From Scytonema hofmannii PCC 7110 (GTDB lineage: Bacteria > Cyanobacteriota > Cyanobacteriia > Cyanobacteriales > Nostocaceae): DNA of 64,000 bases. The notes under the pieces were generated by a model. It was not told where the DNA came from, did not search any database, and saw only the letters and a list, made by a program, of their open reading frames with translations. The stretch covers positions 558,001 through 622,000 of the forward strand of contig NZ_KQ976354.1 of assembly GCF_000346485.2 (NCBI RefSeq). Direction: 5' to 3'. Shown here piece after piece: positions 8,585-19,847 of the stretch (position 1 is the stretch's first letter; the number at the start of each line of letters is the position of its first letter). Made by a program: the position numbers and the translations under genes.

Positions 8585-9701
8585 ATGGAAGTATTAGAAC
8601 TCAAACGCGAAATCGAAACGTTGTCCAATCGCCTGGGTAAAACCCAGGACTATCTTTGACATACCCGCACTGACTGCTAAAATTCATGACCTGGAAAAAA
8701 TCTCAGCCCAGCCAGAATTTTGGGATGACCGCAACACAGCCCAAACAATACTGCAAGAACTTGATGAACTGAAATCGCACCTGCAGCAGTATTATCAGTG
8801 GAAATCCAATCTAGAAGATACAAAAGCTGTGGTAGAGCTTTTAGAGTTGGAAACGGATGAAGGACTCCTCCAAGAAGCCGAATCTACTGTCAGCAAGCTT
8901 AACCGCGAACTCGATCAATGGGAATTACTCCAATTACTTTCTCGTCTGTATGACGAAAAAGGCGCTGTGTTGACAATCAACGCAGGTGCTGGTGGTACGG
9001 ATGCCCAAGATTGGGCAGAAATGCTATTGCGGATGTATACCCGTTGGGGAGAAAACCACGGCTATAAGGTGGCAATTACTGAAGTGTCTGAAGGCGATGA
9101 AGCAGGTATTAAATCTGCAACTATAGAAATTACGGGGCGCTATGCCTATGGGTATCTCCGTTCGGAAACGGGAACCCACCGTCTGGTGAGGATATCGCCT
9201 TTCAACGCTAACGGGAAGCGGCAAACAAGTTTTGCTGGGGTAGAAGTTATGCCTCAGCTAGACAATAGCGTACAATTGGAAATCCCAGAGAAAGATTTGG
9301 AAATTACAACCTCCAGGTCTGGTGGTAAAGGTGGGCAAAACGTCAACAAGGTAGAAACTGCCGTGCGGGTTGTTCACGTTCCTACGGGTATAGCCGTGCG
9401 TTGTACGGAAGAACGCAGCCAACTGCAAAACAAGGAAAAAGCCCTTGCTCGGTTAAAAGCTAAGCTGCTGGTGATCGCCCAAGCGCAACACGCTAAGGAA
9501 ATTGCAGAAATTCGGGGTGATATGGTGGAAGCTTCTTGGGGTAACCAAATCCGTAACTACGTGTTCCATCCTTACCAAATGGTCAAAGACTTGCGAACAA
9601 ACGAAGAAACAACTGCGATCGCTGATATCATGAACGGCGAAATCGATTCGTTTATTCAAGCTTATCTCAGGCAGGAAAATCAGTTGGTAGAGAGGGAGTA
9701 G
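8585..9701 (+). CDS. prfB: Peptide chain release factor 2, made by programmed +1 frameshift
   Basis: RF2 releases nascent peptides at UGA and UAA. Translation from the ATG at 8585 meets an in-frame TGA at codon 25 (8657-8659). A +1 slip at CTT-TGA-C continues in the frame that runs to 9701, giving about 371 residues. The peptide-release loop GGQ lies near residue 248 ([13 protein letters not shown]), and the RF2 anticodon tripeptide SPF is seen in [10 protein letters not shown]. The stop codon TAG is formed within a heptad repeat array. Annotation programs may wrongly start this gene at 8829. Confidence 0.97.
8646..8660 (+). promoter_or_regulatory. prfB programmed +1 frameshift site
   Basis: An internal Shine-Dalgarno-like AGGA (8646-8649) lies 4 nt before CTT TGA C (8654-8660). 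This is the classic arrangement in which low RF2 levels let the ribosome slip past the UGA, making synthesis autoregulated. Confidence 0.93.
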
Positions 9702-9726
9702 GGAGTAGGGAGTAGGGAGTAGGAAA
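9694..9726. repeat. Heptameric repeat (gggagta) after prfB
   Basis: Four copies of gggagta start within the last codons of prfB and supply its stop codon. A second heptad run (ttcccta) on 9736-9765 is roughly its inverse and could pair with it. Confidence 0.8.
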
Positions 9727-9822
9727 TATTCAGTAAGTTTCCTATTCCCTATTCCCTATTCTCCACTCCCCTTTTACTATACAAACTGTTACATTATTAG
9801 AAGAGTTTGTTAACAAAAGATT

Positions 9823-9978
9823 ATGAGTGACTCTCCTTCGGTGGAACCTCAACCCAGCTACGTAAAACTTGCCATGAGAAACATGGTGCAGAAACGACTC
9901 ACCTCACTTAAACATTTTTTACTGACAATGGTGGGGCTTTTGGCTGTCTTGGTGGGGCTTGCTTACTTAACCCGCTAA
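9823..9978 (+). CDS. Small single-pass membrane protein (DUF3285-like)
   Basis: A 51-residue ORF from the ATG at 9823 to the TAA at 9976-9978. It has a short polar N-terminus, YVKLAMRNMVQKR, and a C-terminal transmembrane segment (about residues 30-49) ending YLTR. The layout fits the cyanobacterial DUF3285 family, which I recall near ybeY genes. The function is unknown. It lies 69 bp before ybeY on the same strand, so co-transcription is likely. Confidence 0.75.
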   Translation: MSDSPSVEPQPSYVKLAMRNMVQKRLTSLKHFLLTMVGLLAVLVGLAYLTR

Positions 9979-10047
9979 TCGGTTATTAGTATACTTAGAG
10001 GATTGATTGATAACTAAAGAACTTAAGTATGGGAGAATTTATAGCTG

Positions 10048-10575
10048 GTGAAAGTTGAACTGTATGTGCAGGACTGTGTTACTGAGTCGTCTCAAGAAAC
10101 AAATCTAGATTTTTGGGATGCTCGGACTCGAATTACTGCTGAAACTTGGCAAAATTGGTTTGGGCAGTGGATGGAAAGACTGCATGATGAGACTCTGCTA
10201 GCGCCAACGTATGAAATTGGGTTGCGCTTGACGGATAACACCGAAATGCACCAGATGAATTCTCAGTACCGTCATCAGAATAAACCTACAGATGTTTTAT
10301 CATTTGCGGCTCTTGAGGTAGATTTCTCTCAAGGAGAAGAAATAGATACCGAAGTACCTTTGTATCTTGGTGATATTGTTATTTCTATTGAGACAGCACA
10401 ACAACAGGCCCAACAGCAAGGGCATTCTTTACAGACAGAGTTAGCCTGGTTGGCAGCTCATGGTTTGCTGCATCTCCTGGGTTGGGATCATCCCGATGAG
10501 GAGAGTTTGAACCAAATGCTGAATCAGCAAGTAATATTACTGAAGGACATAGGTATTGATATTAACGTAGAATAG
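10048..10575 (+). CDS. ybeY: Endoribonuclease YbeY (rRNA maturation factor)
   Basis: A 175-residue metalloprotein that matures 16S rRNA and takes part in ribosome quality control. The zinc-binding signature HGLLHLLGWDH at about residues 138-148 matches the family pattern with three metal-binding histidines. The conserved TDVLSFA stretch is also present. The start is GTG at 10048. The next gene, dgkA, follows as it often does in bacterial ybeY clusters. Confidence 0.95.
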   Translation: MKVELYVQDCVTESSQETNLDFWDARTRITAETWQNWFGQWMERLHDETLLAPTYEIGLRLTDNTEMHQMNSQYRHQNKPTDVLSFAALEVDFSQGEEIDTEVPLYLGDIVISIETAQQQAQQQGHSLQTELAWLAAHGLLHLLGWDHPDEESLNQMLNQQVILLKDIGIDINVE

Positions 10576-10714
10576 CCCTTGCTGAATAACTTCTTAGTGT
10601 TATTCTGGAATTGTCATCTTACGAAACTCTTGTAAAAAATTGTTTATAAACCTGTTACACAATTACAATAACCGAAAATTCAGATAACCACTTTAGTCTC
10701 TTGTGTCCACGCCT

Positions 10715-11188
10715 ATGTCCCAACAAGTTTCATCACCCCCGCAAGTCTCAGCACCACCAACGCCAAGTTGCCTGGAGACAGTTGTTCCCAAACAACGGGA
10801 ATTTTCATGGAAGGTGGCTTCTAATTTATTTGTTAGTTTTAAATATGCTTGGTGCGGAATCACCTACGCTTTTCAAAGTCAGCGCAATTTTCGCATTCAT
10901 GTTGGTGTATGCGCTATAGCGATCGCTTTGAGTCTTTTTTTACAACTTAAACCAGTGGAAATAGCGGTTATTGCGGTGACCAGTGGTTTAGTTTTAGCAT
11001 TAGAGTTACTGAACACAGCTATAGAATCTATAGTAGACCTGACAGTTAAGCAAACGTATCACGAATTGGCAAAAATAGCTAAAGATTGTGCTGCAGGAGC
11101 TGTACTTGTATCTGCTCTGGTAGCGCTACTCGTAGCGGCAATGCTCTTATTACCACCGCTATACGTCTTAATTGTCTCGGTTATTTAG
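10715..11188 (+). CDS. dgkA: Diacylglycerol kinase, prokaryotic integral-membrane type
   Basis: This integral membrane enzyme phosphorylates diacylglycerol (or undecaprenol in some Gram-positives) in lipid recycling. After a proline-rich N-terminal tail the protein has FKYAWCGITYAFQSQRNFRIH, then three hydrophobic helices. The catalytic motif ELLNTAIESIVDL lies before the third helix. I use the ATG at 10715. A GTG at 10703 in the same frame would add four residues and cannot be excluded. The ybeY-dgkA-trpG order is commonly seen in cyanobacteria (recalled). Confidence 0.88.
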   Translation: MSQQVSSPPQVSAPPTPSCLETVVPKQREFSWKVASNLFVSFKYAWCGITYAFQSQRNFRIHVGVCAIAIALSLFLQLKPVEIAVIAVTSGLVLALELLNTAIESIVDLTVKQTYHELAKIAKDCAAGAVLVSALVALLVAAMLLLPPLYVLIVSVI

Positions 11189-11274
11189 CCGATGGCTCCT
11201 CCTGACAACTTTCCGCATAATCTTAGCATCCAAAATGGTATAAGATGATTGGCAGAAATCAGGAGCCATAGGTT

Positions 11275-11886
11275 GTGATTATAGTTATTGATAATTACGA
11301 TAGTTTTACCTATAACTTGGTACAGTACCTGGGAGAATTGGCAGCAGAATTCCCAGTCGCCTCCGATATCAAAGTTTTTCGGAACGACAAAATAACCATA
11401 AATGAAATTATTGCTCTAAACGCAGATGGAATTGTGATTTCACCAGGACCGGGTCGTCCTGATGATGCAGGGATTTCTTTAGATTTAATCGAACAGCTTG
11501 GACCGAGCTTGCCGATTCTAGGAGTTTGCTTGGGTCATCAAAGCATCGGTCAGGTTTTTGGCGGTAAGATTATTTCCGCACCTGAATTAATGCATGGCAA
11601 AACTTCTCCAGTTCATCATAAAGGGGTAGGTGTTTTCCGAGAATTAGAAAGTCCAATGACCGCAACCCGGTATCATAGTCTAGTGATTGAGCGCGACACT
11701 TGCCCAGAAGTGCTAGAAATCACTGCTTGGGTTGAGGATGGAACAATTATGGGAGTACGACACCGGAACTATCCTCATATTGAAGGCGTCCAATTTCACC
11801 CAGAGAGTGTCCTGACAAATTCAGGAAAGCAATTATTGCGAAACTTTCTGGAACAATTGCAGTCTAGAGAGCGGAATTCTTCATGA
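11275..11886 (+). CDS. trpG: Anthranilate/aminodeoxychorismate synthase glutamine amidotransferase subunit
   Basis: A class I glutamine amidotransferase of 203 aa that supplies ammonia to TrpE or PabB for tryptophan or folate synthesis. Visible motifs are IDNYDSFTYNLVQYLGE at the N-terminus, the oxyanion strand ISPGPGRP, the nucleophile elbow GVCLGHQS (Cys near residue 86) and the catalytic HPES near residue 176. The start is GTG at 11275, just upstream of MIIVIDNYDS. Its stop overlaps the next start (ATGA), so the two genes are translationally coupled. Whether it serves TrpE, PabB or both cannot be told from sequence. Confidence 0.93.
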   Translation: MIIVIDNYDSFTYNLVQYLGELAAEFPVASDIKVFRNDKITINEIIALNADGIVISPGPGRPDDAGISLDLIEQLGPSLPILGVCLGHQSIGQVFGGKIISAPELMHGKTSPVHHKGVGVFRELESPMTATRYHSLVIERDTCPEVLEITAWVEDGTIMGVRHRNYPHIEGVQFHPESVLTNSGKQLLRNFLEQLQSRERNSS

Positions 11887-12665
11887 AACGACGACAGTTC
11901 GTGGGCTATGCAGGGGTAGGAATGGTGACAGCATTATTTACTAGCTTGAGTTCTGAATTTCAAGCAAATGCTCAGTCTAAACCTCGATCTGGTGGTTCAT
12001 TATCAATTCAGTGGTTGGGTCATACCTCCTTTCTGTTTACTGGTGGCGGCGTAAGAATTCTGGCAAATCCCTTTCGGACAGTAGGTTGTACCGCAGGGTA
12101 TCGTCCGCCCAAAGTTCAAGCAGATTTGGTATTGATTAGCAGTCAACTGTTAGATGAGGGCGCTGTAGAAGATCTCCCTGGAAATCCCAAACTCATTTAC
12201 GAACCGGGAGTTTACGAGTTTAATAGCATTAAATTTCAAGGAATTGCCATAAATCACGATCGCAAAGGTGGAAAACAATTTGGCATCAATACCGCTTGGC
12301 AGTGGAAGCAAGGGGGTATTAGCATTCTTCACTTAGGGGGAGCAGCTGCACCCATATCCATTGAGCAAAAAATTCTGATGGGGCGTCCTGATGTGGCGTT
12401 AGTTCCCGTAGGTGGAGGGCCAAAAGCTTATAATGCTGAAGAAGCCAAGCAAGCCATTCAAGTCATTAATCCTAAACTAGTAATTCCTACTCATTACCGT
12501 ACACAAGCAGCTGATGCTTCTACGTGTGACATTTCCCCATTAGATCAATTTTTGACAGCAATGGATGGTATGACAGTGCGCCGTAGCAATAGTGACACAA
12601 TAACTATCAGCTCTGGCGATCTCCCAGAAAAGAGTGCCATTCAACTGTTAAGTTACAAGTTTTAG
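11883..12665 (+). CDS. Tat-exported beta-lactamase-fold protein with degenerate metal site
   Basis: A 260-residue protein with a twin-arginine-type signal (MKRRQFVGYAG, then a hydrophobic stretch to about residue 30), followed by an UlaG-like metallo-beta-lactamase fold starting at IQWLGHTSFLF. The usual HxHxDH metal motif is replaced by LISSQLLDEG near residue 85, and the later Asp/His region reads LHLGGA. The terminal PTHYR is kept. Metal hydrolase activity is therefore doubtful. The gene overlaps trpG by 4 bp. A terminator-like hairpin follows at 12713. Confidence 0.8.
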   Translation: MKRRQFVGYAGVGMVTALFTSLSSEFQANAQSKPRSGGSLSIQWLGHTSFLFTGGGVRILANPFRTVGCTAGYRPPKVQADLVLISSQLLDEGAVEDLPGNPKLIYEPGVYEFNSIKFQGIAINHDRKGGKQFGINTAWQWKQGGISILHLGGAAAPISIEQKILMGRPDVALVPVGGGPKAYNAEEAKQAIQVINPKLVIPTHYRTQAADASTCDISPLDQFLTAMDGMTVRRSNSDTITISSGDLPEKSAIQLLSYKF

Positions 12666-12668
12666 GCA

Positions 12669-12680
12669 AGGGACTTCCAA
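12669..12680 (+). repeat. Solitary copy of the 8243/8371 terminal repeat
   Basis: The 12-bp sequence agggacttccaa plus AT-rich flank is the same as the ends of the MITE-like element at 8243-8371. No matching second end is seen nearby, so this may be a remnant. Confidence 0.6.
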
Positions 12681-12712
12681 TAAATAAATTAGCCGAAAAA
12701 TCAGTTTTTTGT

Positions 12713-12741
12713 AAAGACGCGCCATTTGAAGCGTCTTTTTT
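12713..12741 (+). terminator. Rho-independent terminator
   Basis: Arms aaagacgc (12713-12720) and gcgtcttt (12731-12738) with a 10-nt loop run into a T tract. It would end the dgkA-trpG-lactamase-fold transcript. Confidence 0.75.
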
Positions 12742-12952
12742 CATCAGTATTTGCCTGCAGTCAGCAAGTTTTCTTTAATTATTTTCAATAAACTTAGATT
12801 TCCAAATTCTATTTGGGAACTATAAACTTGACCTACTCTCTCAACAGCAATATGAGAGCTACCTTAGAGGAATTTTGCTTGTGCCATTATGCGATCAAAA
12901 AAGTATTCTTTCTATAGGAATCATAAATGATTTCTGAAAAAATCTTAGTACT

Positions 12953-13007
12953 GTAGGGTGGGCAATGCCCACCACAAGCTTTATGTGGTGGGCATTGCCC
13001 ACCCTAC
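12953..13007. repeat. Perfect inverted repeat, 24-bp arms
   Basis: Left arm 12953-12976 (starting gtagggtgggcaatgcc) and right arm 12984-13007 are exact reverse complements around a 7-nt loop. It resembles abundant dispersed hairpin repeats of cyanobacterial genomes. Confidence 0.92.
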
Positions 13008-13222
13008 GTGTATTTCACAAATCAAAGAGGAGTCCCAGACAACAGTAAGTTTACTTATAAATATTGTTTTTAAATCACTAGTATAGGGTAGTAAAAATAA
13101 CTATTGAGTTAACAAAGCATGAATTGCTTGTGTTTTAACCTTTATTCTCTTCTACCTTCTTCAACTAGAAAAGCTAATTGAAATTTTCATCAGTTTTTTC
13201 AAAAAATTAAGGATAAATCATC

Positions 13223-14608
13223 ATGCAAGCTTGGCATCAACATGAAACCGAAATGAATTCTTTAGACATAAAAGAAACCATCTTAGTTATTGACGATAGT
13301 AAAGCTAATTTAGATTATTTAAATATCACTTTAAGTGATGCAGGTTATAACGTGTTGATTGCCATGGATGGGACAAATGGTATTGAGCAAGCTTACAATG
13401 AACAAATAGATTTAATTTTATTAGATATAATTATTCCAAAAATCGATGGATTTGAAACGTGCCGCATACTTAAATCAAATTCAATGACAAAAGATATTCC
13501 TATTATTTTTATGACTGCTCTTTCTGAGACAGGACAAAAAGTCAAGGGACTGAATTTAGGAGCAGTAGATTATATTACTAAACCATTTCAAGAAGAAGAA
13601 ATATTAGCTAGGATACAAGTTCATTTAAAACTTAGACGATTGAATCTGGAGTTAGACCAGCAAAAACAACAACTCGAACATCGAGTAAAAAGCAGAACTG
13701 CTGAACTTTCTGAAGCCCTTGAAGAACTCAAAAAAGCTCAATTGCAGCTAGTACAAAGCGAAAAAATATCTTCCTTAGGACAGCTTGTTGCTGGTGTTGC
13801 TCATGAAGTCAACAATCCTTTGGGCTTTATTTTTAGTAACTTACACTATGCTGACCAATATGTTGACGATCTTGTTCATCTAATTAAACTTTATCAAAAA
13901 CAGTTTCCCAATCCGGGAAATGAGATAGAAGAAGAAATTGAGGCAATTGATCTAAATCACATACTAGAAGATTTGCCCAAAGTTATTTCCTCAATGAAAC
14001 TAGGCACAGATCGCATTCAAGGGATTATGCAGTCCCTAAGAAACTTCTCACGTGCAGACGGAGATCAAAAGATAGCTGTTGATATTCATGATGGATTAGA
14101 AACTACTCTCATGATTTTGCAACACCGTCTCAAAGCTCGACCCAAGCGGCCCATGATAGAAGTGATTAAGGAGTATGAAAACTTGCCTCCTGTTAAATGC
14201 TATTCCGGACAACTTAATCAAGTTTTTATGAATTTATTAACAAATGCCATAGATGCTTTGGAAGAGGGAATGGGCAATGGGTCATGGGGTATAGAATCTA
14301 CTCCTAATTCTCATTGTCCAAAAATTCGCATTACAACTGAACTTGTTGAAGACACAAGAGTTCTTATTCGGATTTCAGACAATGGACCAGGAATGCCTGA
14401 ACCAGTACAGAATCAGATATTTAATCCTTTTTTCACGACAAAAGCAGAAGGCAAAGGGACTGGATTAGGTCTTTCTATCAGTCACCAGATTATCGCACAA
14501 AAACACAACGGAATGTTGCAATGTATTTCATCTTTCGGCCAAGGAACAGAATTTATTATTGAGATTCCATTGGATACTAACCAGTTACCAGTGACCAGTG
14601 ACCAGTGA
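13223..14608 (+). CDS. Hybrid response regulator / histidine kinase
   Basis: A 461-residue cytosolic signalling protein. The N-terminal receiver domain (about residues 18-140) has the acidic pair in VIDDS, the phospho-acceptor Asp near residue 68 (LLLDIIIP) and the Lys in ITKPF near 120. A coiled coil leads to a dimerisation domain with the H-box VAGVAHEVNNPLG (His near 193). The HATPase domain carries the N-box NLLTNAIDAL, G1 ISDNGPGMP and G2 GTGLGLSI. No sensor or membrane segment is present, so input probably comes by phosphotransfer from another kinase. The last residues (LPVTSDQ) and the stop are encoded by a heptad repeat array. I found no partner gene adjacent. Confidence 0.92.
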   Translation: MQAWHQHETEMNSLDIKETILVIDDSKANLDYLNITLSDAGYNVLIAMDGTNGIEQAYNEQIDLILLDIIIPKIDGFETCRILKSNSMTKDIPIIFMTALSETGQKVKGLNLGAVDYITKPFQEEEILARIQVHLKLRRLNLELDQQKQQLEHRVKSRTAELSEALEELKKAQLQLVQSEKISSLGQLVAGVAHEVNNPLGFIFSNLHYADQYVDDLVHLIKLYQKQFPNPGNEIEEEIEAIDLNHILEDLPKVISSMKLGTDRIQGIMQSLRNFSRADGDQKIAVDIHDGLETTLMILQHRLKARPKRPMIEVIKEYENLPPVKCYSGQLNQVFMNLLTNAIDALEEGMGNGSWGIESTPNSHCPKIRITTELVEDTRVLIRISDNGPGMPEPVQNQIFNPFFTTKAEGKGTGLGLSISHQIIAQKHNGMLQCISSFGQGTEFIIEIPLDTNQLPVTSDQ

Positions 14609-14622
14609 CCAGTGACCAGTAT
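14582..14622. repeat. Heptameric repeat (ccagtga) at the kinase gene end
   Basis: About five copies of ccagtga/ccagtta overlap the 3' end of the kinase gene and encode its last residues. The same heptad in reverse orientation occurs at 16048-16076. Confidence 0.85.
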
Positions 14623-14647
14623 CTACTAACCACTAACCACTAACCCA

Positions 14648-15697
14648 TTATAATTTTTTTCGGTAACGAAGGGCTACGAATCCTGCTAGTAAGACCGCAC
14701 CAATCGTACTAGGTTCAGGGACTGTTGCAGGACGGCTGAGAATACTGTCAATCCAGTTTGCATATGTTGAAACTCGAGTATCAACACTGAATTCTCCAAA
14801 GCTGGAATTGAGAATGTTGTCAATATCAGAACCCGAACAGTCTGGGTAACCATAACACGTACCAAATGATGTGATTCCAGCAATGAGTCCATTAATAAAT
14901 GTTGGTCCCCCAGAATCCCCGGCTGCTGAATTGATTTCATCCAATCCTAGCCCGGTGTCTGAAATACCGAAGTGGACACCAAAGGCATCGTTAGCTGGTA
15001 ACCCATTATCAAAATCATAGGCTAAAACTGTGCTAGGAAATGGGAAAGTTTCTAGTTCGGGTAGCTTGGATAAAATTTCGCCTGGAGCATCGTAGATGTT
15101 TTTCCCGAGGCGTTTCAACCCATCCGAGGAAATATCGCCTTCATTACCATTACCAGAATAACCATACCCTACTTTAATACCTATCTTTCCAACTTCATCT
15201 GTACCGCGATAAATATCATAGCGTTCGGCTGCTACAGGTGCTTCTGAAGCTAGTTCTATGATGGCAATATCGCCATTTATAATGGTAAAGTTATCACTCC
15301 AGTCTGAGTGAATAAAGAGATTTGCACTCTTTATGGATGTAGAACCTGTAGGTAGAGAGAAAAAAGCTTGAATACTATTAGCAATAATATTTTGAGAGCC
15401 GTCAGTAAAACAATGGGCGGCTGTAAGAATATGTCTCCCTGAGGTTAATAAAGAACCCGAACAACCGAAGTTTTCTGAATCAGTTTTGATGAGTAAATCT
15501 ACAACACCATCAAAGCCTGTTCCTAGATTGACAACAGAATGTGCTGGATTGCCTGCTGTAACATAACGCGGGCGATTTTCATTCTCTATGGATCTGAGCT
15601 TGCGAAAGGTAGCTGCTTCTGCATTCAATAAACAGCCCCCAAAGGTAGTTGTCAAAGCTACAACTACTGGTACAAGGGCTTTGTGAAAAGGTTTCAT
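14648..15697 (-). CDS. Trypsin-like serine protease with PEP-CTERM sorting signal
   Basis: A 349-residue exported S1-family protease. It has a signal peptide (about residues 1-29, ending AEA). The catalytic triad reads His in LTAAHC (near 93), Asp in GDIAII (near 141) and Ser in GDSGGP (near 260). The C-terminus is a PEP-CTERM tail: VPEPSTIGAVLLAGF, a hydrophobic helix, then RYRKK. PEP-CTERM proteins are processed by exosortase and are linked to the cell surface or extracellular matrix (family knowledge). The substrate is unknown. Cysteine pairs around the active site suggest disulfides. The gene converges on the hybrid kinase gene. Confidence 0.93.
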   Translation of the reverse strand: MKPFHKALVPVVVALTTTFGGCLLNAEAATFRKLRSIENENRPRYVTAGNPAHSVVNLGTGFDGVVDLLIKTDSENFGCSGSLLTSGRHILTAAHCFTDGSQNIIANSIQAFFSLPTGSTSIKSANLFIHSDWSDNFTIINGDIAIIELASEAPVAAERYDIYRGTDEVGKIGIKVGYGYSGNGNEGDISSDGLKRLGKNIYDAPGEILSKLPELETFPFPSTVLAYDFDNGLPANDAFGVHFGISDTGLGLDEINSAAGDSGGPTFINGLIAGITSFGTCYGYPDCSGSDIDNILNSSFGEFSVDTRVSTYANWIDSILSRPATVPEPSTIGAVLLAGFVALRYRKKL

Positions 15698-18446
<2,749 letters not shown>

Positions 18447-18456
18447 GGAAGCGCAG

Positions 18457-18477
18457 AGGTACAGCTTCGCTGTACCT
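18457..18477. repeat. Short perfect hairpin after ligA
   Basis: aggtacagc-ttc-gctgtacct forms a 9-bp stem eleven bases after the ligA stop. It lacks a good T tract, so its role as a terminator is uncertain. Confidence 0.6.
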
Positions 18478-18598
18478 TGATTATACAGAAAGTTTCCATA
18501 TAATCTTTGGTGGTGTTTAAACCTCAACCGTATTCTAGAGAAAGATGTATAAAGATTATGTGAAATTTCCCCTTAAATTGTAATTATTATAAATAATT

Positions 18599-18678
18599 GG
18601 TGCCTGCCGCTCATCTTTTGAGTACTTCTACTCATTTCGAGCGAACGAATTGCACTTGCTGGTATCTCGGCAGGCACC
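18599..18678. other. 80-nt stem-loop, possible structured RNA or repeat
   Basis: Ten-base arms ggtgcctgcc (18599-18608) and ggcaggcacc (18669-18678) enclose a 60-nt region that itself can pair cgctc (18608-18612) with gagcg (18639-18643). There is no ORF across it. It could be a small RNA, a terminator-like structure or a dispersed repeat. Confidence 0.4.
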
Positions 18679-18761
18679 CTTGTAGGCTGAAGTTATATGC
18701 AGCAAGCAAAGAAAAAACTGTCACGCAAGTCGTTGAGGTGTGAGATGAGTTTTGGGGCAAG

Positions 18762-18977
18762 CTAACGACAAGACTCATCGACTATGGCAACTACAAACAA
18801 GCAGAAGATAAAGATTGCAATGCGGGAAAGCCATGGCAATAAAATGGAGAACAGAAGTATTTGAACAGCCGCAGCCCCAAAAACCTGAGAGATGACATAT
18901 GCGATCGCAAAACCAAGCAAAGTCCACAGAAAATATTTCAGACCTTTACAAGCCCACTTAAATAGATTGCTCGTCAT
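18762..18977 (-). CDS. Small membrane protein, unknown
   Basis: A 71-residue protein with two hydrophobic segments (about residues 16-36 and 41-63) and a basic N-terminus (MTSNLFKWACKGLK), so probably a two-helix inner-membrane hairpin. A good Shine-Dalgarno AAAGGGC lies about 7 bases before the ATG, which supports real translation. No family is recognised. It is followed on the same strand by nothing until ligA, and preceded by another small membrane protein gene, so the two may form a transcription unit. Confidence 0.6.
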   Translation of the reverse strand: MTSNLFKWACKGLKYFLWTLLGFAIAYVISQVFGAAAVQILLFSILLPWLSRIAIFIFCLFVVAIVDESCR

Positions 18978-19136
18978 GATTTTTGCCCTTTTTGAGAATT
19001 AATTTTGAGATAAATGCACCCCCGACTACAATCGACGAGGGTAACGATCGACCAAGGAAAACCTTTTAACCAAGGAAAACCTTTTAATAGATGAATTCCA
19101 CACCCTGATGTAATCTGTTAGGGAACGAGAAATAAC

Positions 19137-19352
19137 TTAAGCTAATTTCCGTTTGAGTAGATTGGGTTGTTGACCTTCAGGTGGTGGCAAATCGTTTGAA
19201 CACGGAAAAGAACCGCCCTGTACTTTGACTTGTAAGCTCCAAGGTGCGACTTGTACAGTAATGGCACCATCAAACTGTGCTATGACCCCTACAAGAGTAG
19301 TCAGCAAAGCTAAATAGACAAAATACCGAAAATTTTGGTTGAATGAAATCAC
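19137..19352 (-). CDS. Small single-pass membrane or exported protein, unknown
   Basis: A 71-residue protein with a GTG start at 19352 and a strong GGAGGG 7 bases upstream. It has one hydrophobic segment (about residues 10-27, FVYLALLTTLVGVIAQF), then a polar tail containing SNDLPPPEGQQP. Topology suggests an anchored or signal-peptide-bearing protein. It lies upstream of the 18762-18977 gene on the same strand. The gap between them (around 19050-19087) has a near-exact direct repeat of accaaggaaaacctttta. No function can be given. Confidence 0.6.
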   Translation of the reverse strand: MISFNQNFRYFVYLALLTTLVGVIAQFDGAITVQVAPWSLQVKVQGGSFPCSNDLPPPEGQQPNLLKRKLA

Positions 19353-19572
19353 GTTTGCCCTCCAAGCAATTCATTAATTTGTTGTTTTAGTTGCTAGAGA
19401 CAAAAAAGTAGATATGCGAAGCTTCAACAGCATCTGTCGTGGTTCTTCCATCAATGCGCTGTTAGCAAACATTTATTAAATTGTTCCGAAACACTCTCAC
19501 GCCAAAATTAAAGCTTTATTCTGTGAACTACTGAAATTTAGTCCTTGACCCCATTGATTTTCAGGATTTGCC

Positions 19573-19605
19573 AGATCCCCGACTTCTTTGAGAAGTCGGG
19601 GATCT
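19573..19605. repeat. Perfect hairpin repeat, 15-bp arms
   Basis: agatccccgacttct and its exact complement flank a 3-nt loop. It belongs to a recognisable kind of dispersed hairpin in cyanobacterial genomes. Confidence 0.9.
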
Positions 19606-19802
19606 AAAATAGCCAAATACTGTAATCTGGGTATACATGTTAATAATAAAATCATTATTTGAATAAAATTTGTATTAAAATATACATTTTTGCGGTTTTT
19701 ATCATAGATAATGTAAACTGAATATACACGTTAATGCTAAAACTATATATACTTCCAATTTTATGTATAAATTAACACGGAAAATCAATCAGAAAGATTT
19801 AC

Positions 19803-19823
19803 AATGTAAATTAGATTTACATT
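19803..19823. promoter_or_regulatory. Operator-like dyad upstream of the HTH regulator
   Basis: Perfect 9-bp arms aatgtaaat and atttacatt are separated by 3 nt and end 24 bases before the ATG at 19848. The regulator downstream has an N-terminal HTH, so autoregulation through this site is plausible but inferred. Confidence 0.5.
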
Positions 19824-19847
19824 TATATTGTGCACTAAGTTAAGAAA

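Larger units (their letters stand above)
12666..13222. other. Intergenic region with repeats
   Basis: Apart from the 12-bp repeat, the terminator and the large inverted repeat listed separately, this 557-bp gap is AT-rich. It should contain the promoter of the hybrid histidine kinase gene. No small gene was identified. Confidence 0.5.
19353..19847. other. Regulatory-looking AT-rich gap upstream of the accessory island
   Basis: This 495-bp divergent gap includes the hairpin at 19573. It also has two near-identical direct repeats, tatacatgttaat (19632-19644) and tatacacgttaat (19723-19735), and the dyad at 19803. No coding sequence is supported. Confidence 0.55.

Noticed and set aside
8829-9701. 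prfB starting at 8829
   Set aside because: Conserved RF2 sequence lies upstream and is joined by the frameshift site at 8654.
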